A stretch of DNA of 23,660 nt. Origin: UBA3700 sp002372775. Its GTDB lineage: Bacteria; Bacillota; Clostridia; Christensenellales; UBA3700. The notes beneath the pieces were generated by a model. It made no database searches. It was not told where the DNA came from and worked only from the letters and a program-made list of their open reading frames with translations. Positions 16,847 to 23,660 of this stretch are shown piece by piece; position 1 is the stretch's first letter; every line of letters begins with the position of its first letter. Made by a program: the position numbers and the translations under genes. Where the stretch lies: the NCBI GenBank assembly GCA_946615965.1, contig CAMOIC010000022.1:1-23660 (forward strand), written 5' to 3'.

Positions 16847-17962
16847 TTAAACTGTCTTGTTCTTTGCAATTACCTCTGGATAAAGTTCTGAACCACTCAT
16901 ATTTCTATCTTCAGATACAACTACGTTCTTATCTGTAATGATATAGTTTAATGTAGAGTTTTTCATAACACGGCCATTTTCCATGATAATTGAATTCTTA
17001 ATAACAGCTCCTTCCTCAACAACAACGCCACGGAATAAAATACTGTTTTCAACTACACCGTTGATATCACAACCATCGGCGATTAATGAATTTTTAATTT
17101 CTGCTTTATCTCTATATCTTGTTGGAACACTATCCTTAACCTTTGTATAAATCTTACCAGCTGGACCTGCGAATAATGATTCTCTTGTATCGAAATCAAG
17201 AACTGCCATACTTTCGTTGTAGTATGTCTTGATATCGTCGATAATCGCACAATGTTGTTTAATATGGTAAGAATAAATATTTAAGTCGTTAACCTTTTGT
17301 TGAATGATATTCTTTTCAAAGTCAATAAAGCCTCTTTCAAAGTTATCTATAACTAAGCTAACTAATAAATCTCTCTTCATTAAGTATACGTTTACACCAA
17401 CTTCTGCAAGTTCGTCAGAAGCCTTTTGTGTAATTCTTGTATCTACAACCTTGCCATCCTTATTTACATCAAGAAGTAATCTCTTTGATGATGTTGGCTT
17501 TGTTGTGTACGAAAGTACAGTAATATCTGCACCACTCTTAATGTGTTGATCATATACTTCATCAAAATCAATACTTGCAATGACATTTGAATTTGTTACG
17601 ATAACATATTCTTCTGGAGCCTTTTCAATAAATTCTAGAATTCCATATAAAGCTTCAATCTTACCCTTAAAGATATTTCTTGTTGTGTTTGAAGCATATG
17701 GAGGGAATACTACGATACCACCATTCTTTCTGTTTAAATCCCAATCACGACCCATTCTGATGTGGTCCATTAATGATGAGTAATTTGATTTTGTAATAAT
17801 ACCGATTGATGTAATTTGAGCATTTACTAAATTTGACAATGTAAAGTCAATGCATCTATATCTTGCACAGAATGGAAGAGATGCAGTAGTTCTATGTAAT
17901 GCTAAATTATCTAATTTTGTTTCTTGATCACTTGCGAATATAACGCTAAACATATTATTCAT
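16847..17962 (-). CDS. glgD: Glucose-1-phosphate adenylyltransferase subunit GlgD
   Basis: This 371-residue protein is the GlgD partner of GlgC. It has the nucleotidyltransferase fold followed by a left-handed beta-helix near residues 270-350. The GGxGTRL nucleotide loop of GlgC is missing, since the N-terminus runs FSVIFASDQETKLDNLALH, and the catalytic Asp motif reads VTNSNVIASID instead of LSGDHIYKMD. It is therefore probably a weakly active or regulatory subunit, as described for Firmicutes GlgD. CARYRCIDFTLSNL near 32-45 retains the sugar-binding segment. The gene begins 11 nt after the glgC stop. The TAG of glgC is directly followed by GAGG, so stop codon and ribosome site abut. Tight spacing supports equal production with GlgC. 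Confidence 0.95.
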   Translation of the reverse strand: MNNMFSVIFASDQETKLDNLALHRTTASLPFCARYRCIDFTLSNLVNAQITSIGIITKSNYSSLMDHIRMGRDWDLNRKNGGIVVFPPYASNTTRNIFKGKIEALYGILEFIEKAPEEYVIVTNSNVIASIDFDEVYDQHIKSGADITVLSYTTKPTSSKRLLLDVNKDGKVVDTRITQKASDELAEVGVNVYLMKRDLLVSLVIDNFERGFIDFEKNIIQQKVNDLNIYSYHIKQHCAIIDDIKTYYNESMAVLDFDTRESLFAGPAGKIYTKVKDSVPTRYRDKAEIKNSLIADGCDINGVVENSILFRGVVVEEGAVIKNSIIMENGRVMKNSTLNYIITDKNVVVSEDRNMSGSELYPEVIAKNKTV

Positions 17963-17973
17963 AACAGCACCTC

Positions 17974-19161
17974 CTAGTCAACCATAGCCTTAACTGGCAC
18001 AACTTGATTATCAGCAACTTTTGCTTTTGGTCCAACAACTGTAATTTGCCAATCTGGACCTTGTTGTGTATCACCAACCTTAGCGTTCTTACCAACAACA
18101 GCATCAGTACCTACGATAGAGTACTTAACAACAGCACCCTCAAGAATTTGAGCATTAGGCATAATGTTACAATTCTCAACAACTGCACCCTTTGCTACTA
18201 CAACACCAGAAGAAATAACTGAATTAATAACTGTTCCTTCGATTTCGCAACCTTCTGTTACTAATGAATTAACAATCTTACCTTGAGCACCAACGAAGTG
18301 AGGTGGCTCAGCTGTATTTCTTGCATAAATCTTCCATGTATTATCATCTAGGTTGATACCACTATTCTCGTTAATGATATCCATATTTGCTTCCCATAAA
18401 GAAGCAATAGTACCAACGTCCTTCCAATAGCCTTCGAACTTATAAGCAAATAATCTTTGGCCATCCTTTAACATATTAGGAATGATATTCTTACCAAAGT
18501 CATTGCTTGATGTTGGATCATTTTCATCATCGATTAAGTACTTTCTTAACTTCTTGTAGTTGAAGATATAAATACCCATTGATGCATTTGTACTCTTTGG
18601 TTGCTTTGGCTTCTCTTCGAATTCATAAACTGAATTATCTGGATTTGTATTCATGATACCAAATCTTGAAGCTTCATCAATTGAAACATTGATAACAGCA
18701 ATAGTACAATCTGAATTCTTTTCTTTATGATATGCAAGCATCTTTGCATAGTCCATCTTGTAGATGTGGTCACCAGATAATACTAAAACGTATTCTGGAT
18801 CATATTTATCAATGAACTCGATATTTTGGTAAATAGCATTTGCTGTTCCCTTATACCAGTCTCCTGATTCCCCACCTTTTGAATATGGAGGTAATACAAA
18901 AACACCACCATTCAATCTGTCTAAGTCCCATGGTTGTCCGTTACCGATATATTGGTTTAGGTCAAATGGTTTATATTGTGTTAATACACCGATTGTATCA
19001 ATGTTTGAATTAATACAATTTGATAGTGGGAAGTCGATAATTCTATACTTACCACCAAATGATACTGCTGGTTTTGCAACATCTCTAGTTAAGGAATATA
19101 ATCTTGTTCCTTGTCCGCCTGCTAGTAACATTGCGACACATTCTTTCTTTGTAGAATACAT
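17974..19161 (-). CDS. glgC: Glucose-1-phosphate adenylyltransferase catalytic subunit
   Basis: GlgC makes ADP-glucose and PPi from ATP and glucose 1-phosphate, the committed step of bacterial glycogen synthesis. At 395 residues it is full length. GGQGTRL (15-21) is the nucleotide loop, KPAVSFGGKYRIIDFPLSN (30-48) follows, the catalytic Asp is Asp131 in SGDHIYKMD, and FEEKPKQP carries Lys184, equivalent to the glucose-1-phosphate lysine. A left-handed beta-helix fills about 290-380. GlgD follows immediately, so the working enzyme is probably a GlgC-GlgD hetero-oligomer. The start has AGGAGG 11 nt upstream. The PPi made here could be used by the PPi-type phosphofructokinase encoded at the other end of the window. 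Confidence 0.97.
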   Translation of the reverse strand: MYSTKKECVAMLLAGGQGTRLYSLTRDVAKPAVSFGGKYRIIDFPLSNCINSNIDTIGVLTQYKPFDLNQYIGNGQPWDLDRLNGGVFVLPPYSKGGESGDWYKGTANAIYQNIEFIDKYDPEYVLVLSGDHIYKMDYAKMLAYHKEKNSDCTIAVINVSIDEASRFGIMNTNPDNSVYEFEEKPKQPKSTNASMGIYIFNYKKLRKYLIDDENDPTSSNDFGKNIIPNMLKDGQRLFAYKFEGYWKDVGTIASLWEANMDIINENSGINLDDNTWKIYARNTAEPPHFVGAQGKIVNSLVTEGCEIEGTVINSVISSGVVVAKGAVVENCNIMPNAQILEGAVVKYSIVGTDAVVGKNAKVGDTQQGPDWQITVVGPKAKVADNQVVPVKAMVD

Positions 19162-19189
19162 AGTCTACTCTTCCTCCTGTATTTCCCTC

Positions 19190-21067
19190 TTATTTCTTTT
19201 TCTTCTTTAAAACTGGTTTTAAATACATAACACTATTTGCAGGAATTTCCAAATTAATGAAATATGGAAGCCCATGCATATTACCCTTTTGTGCTACGTA
19301 TTTCTTTGGAGAAGTTCCCTTTCCACCATAAGCAACGTCATCACTGTTTAACACAACGTTGTATGTTGTGTCATCTGGAACACCAATAGAATAACCACCA
19401 CGCTCAACTGGAGAGAAATTAACAACAGCGATTGTATAATCACCCTCTTTGTTGATTCTTCTAAATGAAACTATATTTTGTGTATTATCATCTGCACTGA
19501 TCCATTTGAAACCATCATATGTTGTATCTTGGTCATACATTTCACTGTGTGATGTGTAATACTTATTTAAATCCTTTACAAAATGTTGTAAATTCTTATG
19601 AGAATCGTAATCTAATAAGAACCAATCAAGTTGCTTCTTATAATCCCATTCAATAAATTGCCCAAATTCACAACCCATGAATAATAACTTCTTACCAGGA
19701 TGAGCCATCATGAATCCCATGAAAGCCTTATCTCCATCAAACTTTTGTTGATATTCGCCTGGCATCTTATTTAGAAGTGAAGCTTTACCATGAACTACTT
19801 CATCATGTGAAATTGGTAAAATGTAATTCTCACTATATGCGTATGTAATAGCGAATGTTAAGTTGTTATGCATATCCTTTCTAAAGAATGGATTTGCTGA
19901 AACATATTGAAGAACATCGTTCATCCAACCCATGTTCCATTTAAAGTTGAATCCTAAACCGCCATCATATGCAGGTTTTGTAATCATTGGGAATGCTGTT
20001 GATTCTTCAGCAATCATAACGCAGCCTTTATTCTCTGTAAGAACTGCAGAATTTAACTCTTTTAAGAAATCAATTGCTTCTAAGTTGTAATTTCCACCAA
20101 ACGCATTTGGTTTCCATTCACCACTCTTTCTACCATAATCTAGATATAACATTGAAGCTACAGCATCAACTCTAATACCATCGATATGGAATTCTTTTAA
20201 CCAATAGTTAGCAGAAGAAATTAAGAATGATTTAACTTCTTTCTTACCATAGTCAAATATTCTTGTGCCCCATTCTTTATGTTCGCACTTCCAGCCTTCT
20301 TCATATTCGTATGTCTTCTCGCCATCGAATTCATATAAGCCATGACCATCTTTTGGGAAATGGGCAATAACCCAATCTAAGAAAACACCAATTCCGTTCT
20401 TATGAAGAGTATCAATTAAATATCTAAAATCATCTGGGGTTCCGTATCTTGATGTAGGTGCAAAAAGACCTGTTGTTTGATATCCCCAGCTTCCATCAAA
20501 AGGATATTCAGTGATAGGCAAAATCTCTACGTGTGTATAGCCCATCTCTTTTACATATGCAGCTAAATCGTTTGCTATTGTTCTATAGTTCATTACATTA
20601 CCGTCAGCATGTCTTCTCCAGCTTCCTAAATGTAATTCATAGATGTTCATTGCGCTGTCGTATGGGTTATAACTTTCTCTAGCCTTTTCCCATTTTGAGT
20701 CGCCCCACTTGTATGAAGATTCAAATAACTTTGAAGCATCATGAGGTGCGGTTTCGGCATGTAATGCGTAAGGATCAGCTTTGGAAAGAATTCTACCATC
20801 TTTTGCTTCGATACTATACTTGTAATTATCAAAGCACTTTGGACCTTCAACTACTGCTTCCCATATACTATCGCTAATCTTGTACATTGGATTAATTGAA
20901 CGATCCCAATAATTAAAATCACCCACCACGCTGACAGATACCGCATGTGGCGCCCAAACTCTAAACACCCAACTATTAGAACCTTCAACTTTGTGAGGGC
21001 TCATTAGTTTGTATGCTTGATGATTTGTACCTTCATGGAATAAATAAACCGGTTGCTTTGTATCCAT
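19190..21067 (-). CDS. glgB: 1,4-alpha-glucan (glycogen) branching enzyme
   Basis: GlgB transfers alpha-1,4 chains to make alpha-1,6 branches in glycogen. The 625-residue protein has an N-terminal CBM48-like domain (about 25-105, including FRVWAPHAVSVSVVGDFN), a GH13 barrel and a C-terminal beta domain. Motifs are DGIRVDAVASMLYLDYGR with nucleophile Asp301, MIAEES with Glu354, and LPISHDEVVHGK with Asp422. DWVIAHFPKD has Ile where most branching enzymes have Pro. The chain ends in five lysines. Two ATG codons are adjacent. The second (21067) is chosen because AAAGGAG is 6 nt from it but only 3 nt from the first at 21070. It is the first gene of the operon, 28 nt before glgC and behind a consensus promoter. 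Confidence 0.96.
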   Translation of the reverse strand: MDTKQPVYLFHEGTNHQAYKLMSPHKVEGSNSWVFRVWAPHAVSVSVVGDFNYWDRSINPMYKISDSIWEAVVEGPKCFDNYKYSIEAKDGRILSKADPYALHAETAPHDASKLFESSYKWGDSKWEKARESYNPYDSAMNIYELHLGSWRRHADGNVMNYRTIANDLAAYVKEMGYTHVEILPITEYPFDGSWGYQTTGLFAPTSRYGTPDDFRYLIDTLHKNGIGVFLDWVIAHFPKDGHGLYEFDGEKTYEYEEGWKCEHKEWGTRIFDYGKKEVKSFLISSANYWLKEFHIDGIRVDAVASMLYLDYGRKSGEWKPNAFGGNYNLEAIDFLKELNSAVLTENKGCVMIAEESTAFPMITKPAYDGGLGFNFKWNMGWMNDVLQYVSANPFFRKDMHNNLTFAITYAYSENYILPISHDEVVHGKASLLNKMPGEYQQKFDGDKAFMGFMMAHPGKKLLFMGCEFGQFIEWDYKKQLDWFLLDYDSHKNLQHFVKDLNKYYTSHSEMYDQDTTYDGFKWISADDNTQNIVSFRRINKEGDYTIAVVNFSPVERGGYSIGVPDDTTYNVVLNSDDVAYGGKGTSPKKYVAQKGNMHGLPYFINLEIPANSVMYLKPVLKKKKK

Positions 21068-21096
21068 CATAAACTCCTTTCCTCTAAGATAATAAA

Positions 21097-21125
21097 ATTA
21101 TAACTTATTTATAAGGCGTTTTCAA
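21097..21125 (-). promoter_or_regulatory. Consensus promoter of the glycogen operon
   Basis: TTGAAA (21125-21120) and TATAAT (21102-21097) lie 17 nt apart on the minus strand, with an A/T-rich stretch just upstream that could act as an UP element. Transcription should start near 21090, about 20 nt before the AAAGGAG site of glgB. It lies between the sirtuin terminator and glgB. Confidence 0.88.
21111..21124 (-). promoter_or_regulatory. Possible cre (CcpA) site overlapping the glgB -35
   Basis: TGAAAACGCCTTAT matches 12 of 14 positions of the catabolite-responsive element TGWAARCGYTWNCW. It overlaps the -35 hexamer of the glycogen promoter, where binding would repress. Two mismatches and the A/T richness of the region make a chance match possible. 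Confidence 0.35.
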
Positions 21126-21149
21126 TATATAATATTTTAAAATAAAGCG

Positions 21150-21177
21150 AAAAATGGCCGGTAAAATGCCATTTTTT
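21150..21177 (-). terminator. Intrinsic terminator after the sirtuin gene
   Basis: The minus-strand RNA forms a 9-bp perfect stem, AAAAATGGC with GCCATTTTT, and a 9-nt loop, with the U-run in and after the 3' arm. It starts about 38 nt past the sirtuin stop and separates the malL-sirtuin unit from the glycogen promoter. Confidence 0.88.
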
Positions 21178-21215
21178 CAACACATAATTGACAATTGTTT
21201 TTCGAGTTGGTTTTC

Positions 21216-21941
21216 TTAAATTTTTAGCGCTCCAAATACGCTTCCTAAACTATCATGGAAAACTAAAGTTGCTTTACTATCTGCAGGTGTTTCTGACTTG
21301 TTAATTAAAACGACATCCTTGCCGCGATAATAATAAATCAAACTAGCTGCTGGTTGAACTACTAAAGAGGTTCCACCAATGATTAGTAAATCAGCCTCTT
21401 CAATAGCACTAAGCGCACCTTCTATAACTTTATTATCTAAACTTTCTTCGTATAAAACTACATCTGGTTTTACTATGCCACCACAACTGCATCTTGGTAC
21501 CCCATTAGAGTTTTTAATAAACTTGTCATCATAGAATTTATGACACTTTTGACAGTAATTTCTTAGCACTGAACCATGTAGTTCATATACTTTTTCAGAG
21601 CCTGCTGCTTGATGAAGTCCATCAATGTTTTGCGTAACAACAGCAAGCAGTTTACCATTCTTTTCAAGTTGTGCTAAAGCTATATGAACAGTATTTGGTT
21701 TTACCCCATCAATAAGTAATTTTTCTCTGTAGAAATCATAGAATTCTTCAGTGTTTGAAATAAAGAAAGAATGAGATATTATTCTCTCTGGTGGATACTT
21801 GTATTTTTGGTTATACAAACCATCTACACTTCTAAAATCAGGGATGCCTGATTCCGTGCTAACGCCTGCTCCACCAAAGAAGACTATTTTTCTTGAATTA
21901 TCTATTAAATTTTGTAGTTTCTCTATCTTTTCTTTTTCCAT
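21216..21941 (-). CDS. NAD-dependent protein deacylase (sirtuin, Sir2/CobB family)
   Basis: This 241-residue protein is a compact bacterial sirtuin that removes acyl groups from lysines using NAD. GGAGVSTESGIPDFRS (23-38) is the NAD loop, TQNIDGLHQAAG (103-114) the cofactor and base region, and ELHGS carries catalytic His122. Four zinc cysteines are in place: CQKC at 130-133 and CSC at 151-153. VVLYEESL follows. The ribosome site is weak (TAGGG), so it may depend on translation of the glucosidase 27 nt upstream. Sirtuins commonly regulate acetylated metabolic enzymes such as acetyl-CoA synthetase. Placement beside carbohydrate genes suggests, but does not show, that glycogen enzymes are targets. 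The protein probably acts in the cytoplasm. Confidence 0.94.
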   Translation of the reverse strand: MEKEKIEKLQNLIDNSRKIVFFGGAGVSTESGIPDFRSVDGLYNQKYKYPPERIISHSFFISNTEEFYDFYREKLLIDGVKPNTVHIALAQLEKNGKLLAVVTQNIDGLHQAAGSEKVYELHGSVLRNYCQKCHKFYDDKFIKNSNGVPRCSCGGIVKPDVVLYEESLDNKVIEGALSAIEEADLLIIGGTSLVVQPAASLIYYYRGKDVVLINKSETPADSKATLVFHDSLGSVFGALKI

Positions 21942-21968
21942 AAAACCCTATACTTGTATTGATTTTTA

Positions 21969-23651
21969 TTAGTATTGAACCTCGTAAACTGTTGCTTCAA
22001 ATGGCTTAATAATTCTGCTCTCAAGTGCGCCAATTTCGCCATCTTCATAGTTTGAAATTGCCACTTTTGCACTAGCGAATTTCATATCTTTTGGCAACTT
22101 AAATTTAACATCTTTATTAACGAAATTACATATTACAAAGTATGCTTTATCTTTTAGTTTTCTATTGTATACAAATAGCTTTTTATTCTTCTCATAATAT
22201 GGGATATAATCACCTGAGATAATTACATCTTTGCCCTTTCTAAATGCCAAGAATTTCTTGTAGAAGTTTAGAATACTATTAGGATCTTTTTCACTTTGCT
22301 TTACGTTAACTTCAGTATAATTTGGATTAACCATCATCCATGGTTCACCACTTGTAAATCCTGCATTCTTTGTATCATCCCATTGCATTGGAGTTCTTGC
22401 ATGATCTCTTGCTCTTTTTAAGAATACTTTCTGTGCAAATTTCATAAGAAGCTTATTATTTCCTACTTTCTTAAATACATTAGTAGTCAAGATATCCTTA
22501 TAATCTTCAACCTTGAAATTAACATTAGTCATACCAATTTCTTGGCCTTCATAAATATATGGTGTACCTCTTTGCATTTGCATTGCTACAAGAAGCATCT
22601 TTGCGGCTTTTTCTTTATTATCCCAGCAATAATTAACAAATCTTGGCCAGCTTCTTGGTTGGTCATGATTCTCAAGGAACATTGTTGGTTGCGAAGTCTT
22701 TGGTAATTCTTGCCAATGAGTTAGAATCTTTTTGAATTTAACAAAGTTAAGTTTCTTTGGAAATACTTGCAAAATCATATCCGCAGAAACATGCTCAAAT
22801 GTAAATACGGAATCTAATTCTTGTACATTCTCATCAATACTTTCAAACGCATCTTTATATGTAATACCAGAAGCCTCACCTACTGTCATTGTGTCGTATT
22901 TTGAGAAGGCATGTAGATTTAGTTCATGAATATATTTATGGTAATTAGGTCCCATACAGTAATGAGTAAAACCTAATAATGGCATGCTTGAGAAAAACTC
23001 TTTAAAGCTTCCATCTGGAAGTCCTTTTTCTTTTGATATATATGTAATAACGTCGCATCTAAAGCCATCCACGCCTAGCTCAAACCAGTAATTACAAATA
23101 TCTATTACTTCTTGTCTAACCTTAGGATTATCCCAATTTAAATCAGGCTGCTTTTTGGAGAATAAATGAAGATAATATTCATCTGTTGTTTTATCGTATT
23201 CCCAAGCTGGTCCAACGAAGTTTGACATCCAGTTATTTGGTGGCTTTTTATCGCTCTTTCCTTTTCGCCAGAAATAATAATCTCTATAAGGATTATCCTT
23301 TGATTTTCTAGATTCTTTAAACCACATATGCTCATCTGATGTATGGTTAACAACTAAGTCCATAATTAGTTTTAGTCCCCTATCATGAAGACCTTTGACA
23401 AGCTCTTTAAAGTCATCTAGAGTACCAAAATCCTCTTGGATATCTCTATAGTCAGATATATCATAACCATTATCATCGTTAGGTGATTTATAGATTGGTG
23501 ATAACCAAACTGCATCTACACCTAAACTCTTTATGTAATCTAATTTTGAGATAATACCTTGTAAATCACCTATTCCATCTCCGTTTGAATCACAGAAACT
23601 TCTTGGATAGATTTGATAAATTACTGCGTCTTTATACCATCTTGTTTTCAT
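21969..23651 (-). CDS. malL: GH13 alpha-glucosidase, oligo-1,6-glucosidase-like
   Basis: At 560 residues this is a full-length, cytoplasmic GH13 exo-glucosidase. A DSNGDGIGD calcium-type loop (21-29) is followed by DLVVNHTS (98-105), QPDLN (168-172), GFRCDVIT with nucleophile Asp200, GEAS with acid/base Glu259, and NHDQPR with Asp330. QPDLN marks the oligo-1,6-glucosidase subfamily, and Val201 after the nucleophile is the residue associated with alpha-1,6 rather than alpha-1,4 cleavage. Trehalose-6-phosphate hydrolase is the main alternative and cannot be fully excluded. It would take isomaltose or short branched dextrins, such as those left from glycogen, to glucose. A GGGGG site lies 6 nt before the ATG at the window edge, so the promoter is outside the window. 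Confidence 0.9.
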   Translation of the reverse strand: MKTRWYKDAVIYQIYPRSFCDSNGDGIGDLQGIISKLDYIKSLGVDAVWLSPIYKSPNDDNGYDISDYRDIQEDFGTLDDFKELVKGLHDRGLKLIMDLVVNHTSDEHMWFKESRKSKDNPYRDYYFWRKGKSDKKPPNNWMSNFVGPAWEYDKTTDEYYLHLFSKKQPDLNWDNPKVRQEVIDICNYWFELGVDGFRCDVITYISKEKGLPDGSFKEFFSSMPLLGFTHYCMGPNYHKYIHELNLHAFSKYDTMTVGEASGITYKDAFESIDENVQELDSVFTFEHVSADMILQVFPKKLNFVKFKKILTHWQELPKTSQPTMFLENHDQPRSWPRFVNYCWDNKEKAAKMLLVAMQMQRGTPYIYEGQEIGMTNVNFKVEDYKDILTTNVFKKVGNNKLLMKFAQKVFLKRARDHARTPMQWDDTKNAGFTSGEPWMMVNPNYTEVNVKQSEKDPNSILNFYKKFLAFRKGKDVIISGDYIPYYEKNKKLFVYNRKLKDKAYFVICNFVNKDVKFKLPKDMKFASAKVAISNYEDGEIGALESRIIKPFEATVYEVQY

Positions 23652-23660
23652 AAATCCCCC

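Noticed and set aside
1..23660. CRISPR array, insertion sequence, prophage or defence island
   Set aside because: No regularly spaced repeats, transposase, integrase or defence-type gene found. All genes are housekeeping or carbon metabolism with uniform base composition.

Overview
The window reads as a chromosomal segment of a low-GC, anaerobic-type Bacillota (Firmicutes), most likely of the class Clostridia. The signs are AT-rich DNA with strong Shine-Dalgarno sites, a WhiA homologue, a GlgC/GlgD pair, an ECF-type vitamin transporter under an FMN riboswitch, and a pyrophosphate-type phosphofructokinase beside an ATP-type one. All 16 genes lie on the minus strand, so transcription runs from high to low coordinates. 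No plus-strand gene, tRNA, rRNA, mobile element or CRISPR array is evident. No gap between genes exceeds 300 bases.

In transcription order, the first unit (23651-21216) is a cytoplasmic oligo-1,6-glucosidase-type GH13 enzyme and a sirtuin deacylase, closed by a clear terminator (21150-21177). A consensus promoter (TTGAAA-17-TATAAT, 21097-21125), overlapped by a possible CcpA (cre) site, then starts a long glycogen operon: glgB, glgC, glgD, glgA, glgP, a neopullulanase-like GH13 enzyme, a PHP-domain phosphatase and whiA. The last four genes are joined by exact TAATG stop/start overlaps. GlgA carries an unusual N-terminal extension of about 94 residues rich in Lys, Ala and Pro.

After whiA comes a promoter, an FMN riboswitch and a riboflavin-type ECF S component (ribU). 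A second consensus promoter (8181-8209) drives dnaE, whose leader contains a 17-bp hairpin that is fully paired only in the minus-strand RNA. dnaE overlaps an alpha/beta-hydrolase esterase by TAATG. A terminator-like hairpin follows, then an ATP-grasp protein of unknown substrate, pfkA (ATP-type) and pfp (PPi-type), closed by a strong intrinsic terminator at 1-32.

The genes fit together around carbon storage and glycolysis. GlgC/GlgD, GlgA and GlgB make glycogen, while GlgP, the neopullulanase-like enzyme and the oligo-1,6-glucosidase break it down. The ADP-glucose step releases PPi, and PPi is the phosphoryl donor expected for the PFP enzyme at the other end of the window. The whiA-dnaE-pfkA order matches what I recall from Clostridium chromosomes, but rapZ and yvcK, usually found between the PHP gene and whiA, are absent and the glycogen genes lie upstream. 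The main leads are glycogen cycling as a PPi supply, the basic tails on glycogen enzymes, whiA embedded in a glycogen operon, and the structured dnaE leader.
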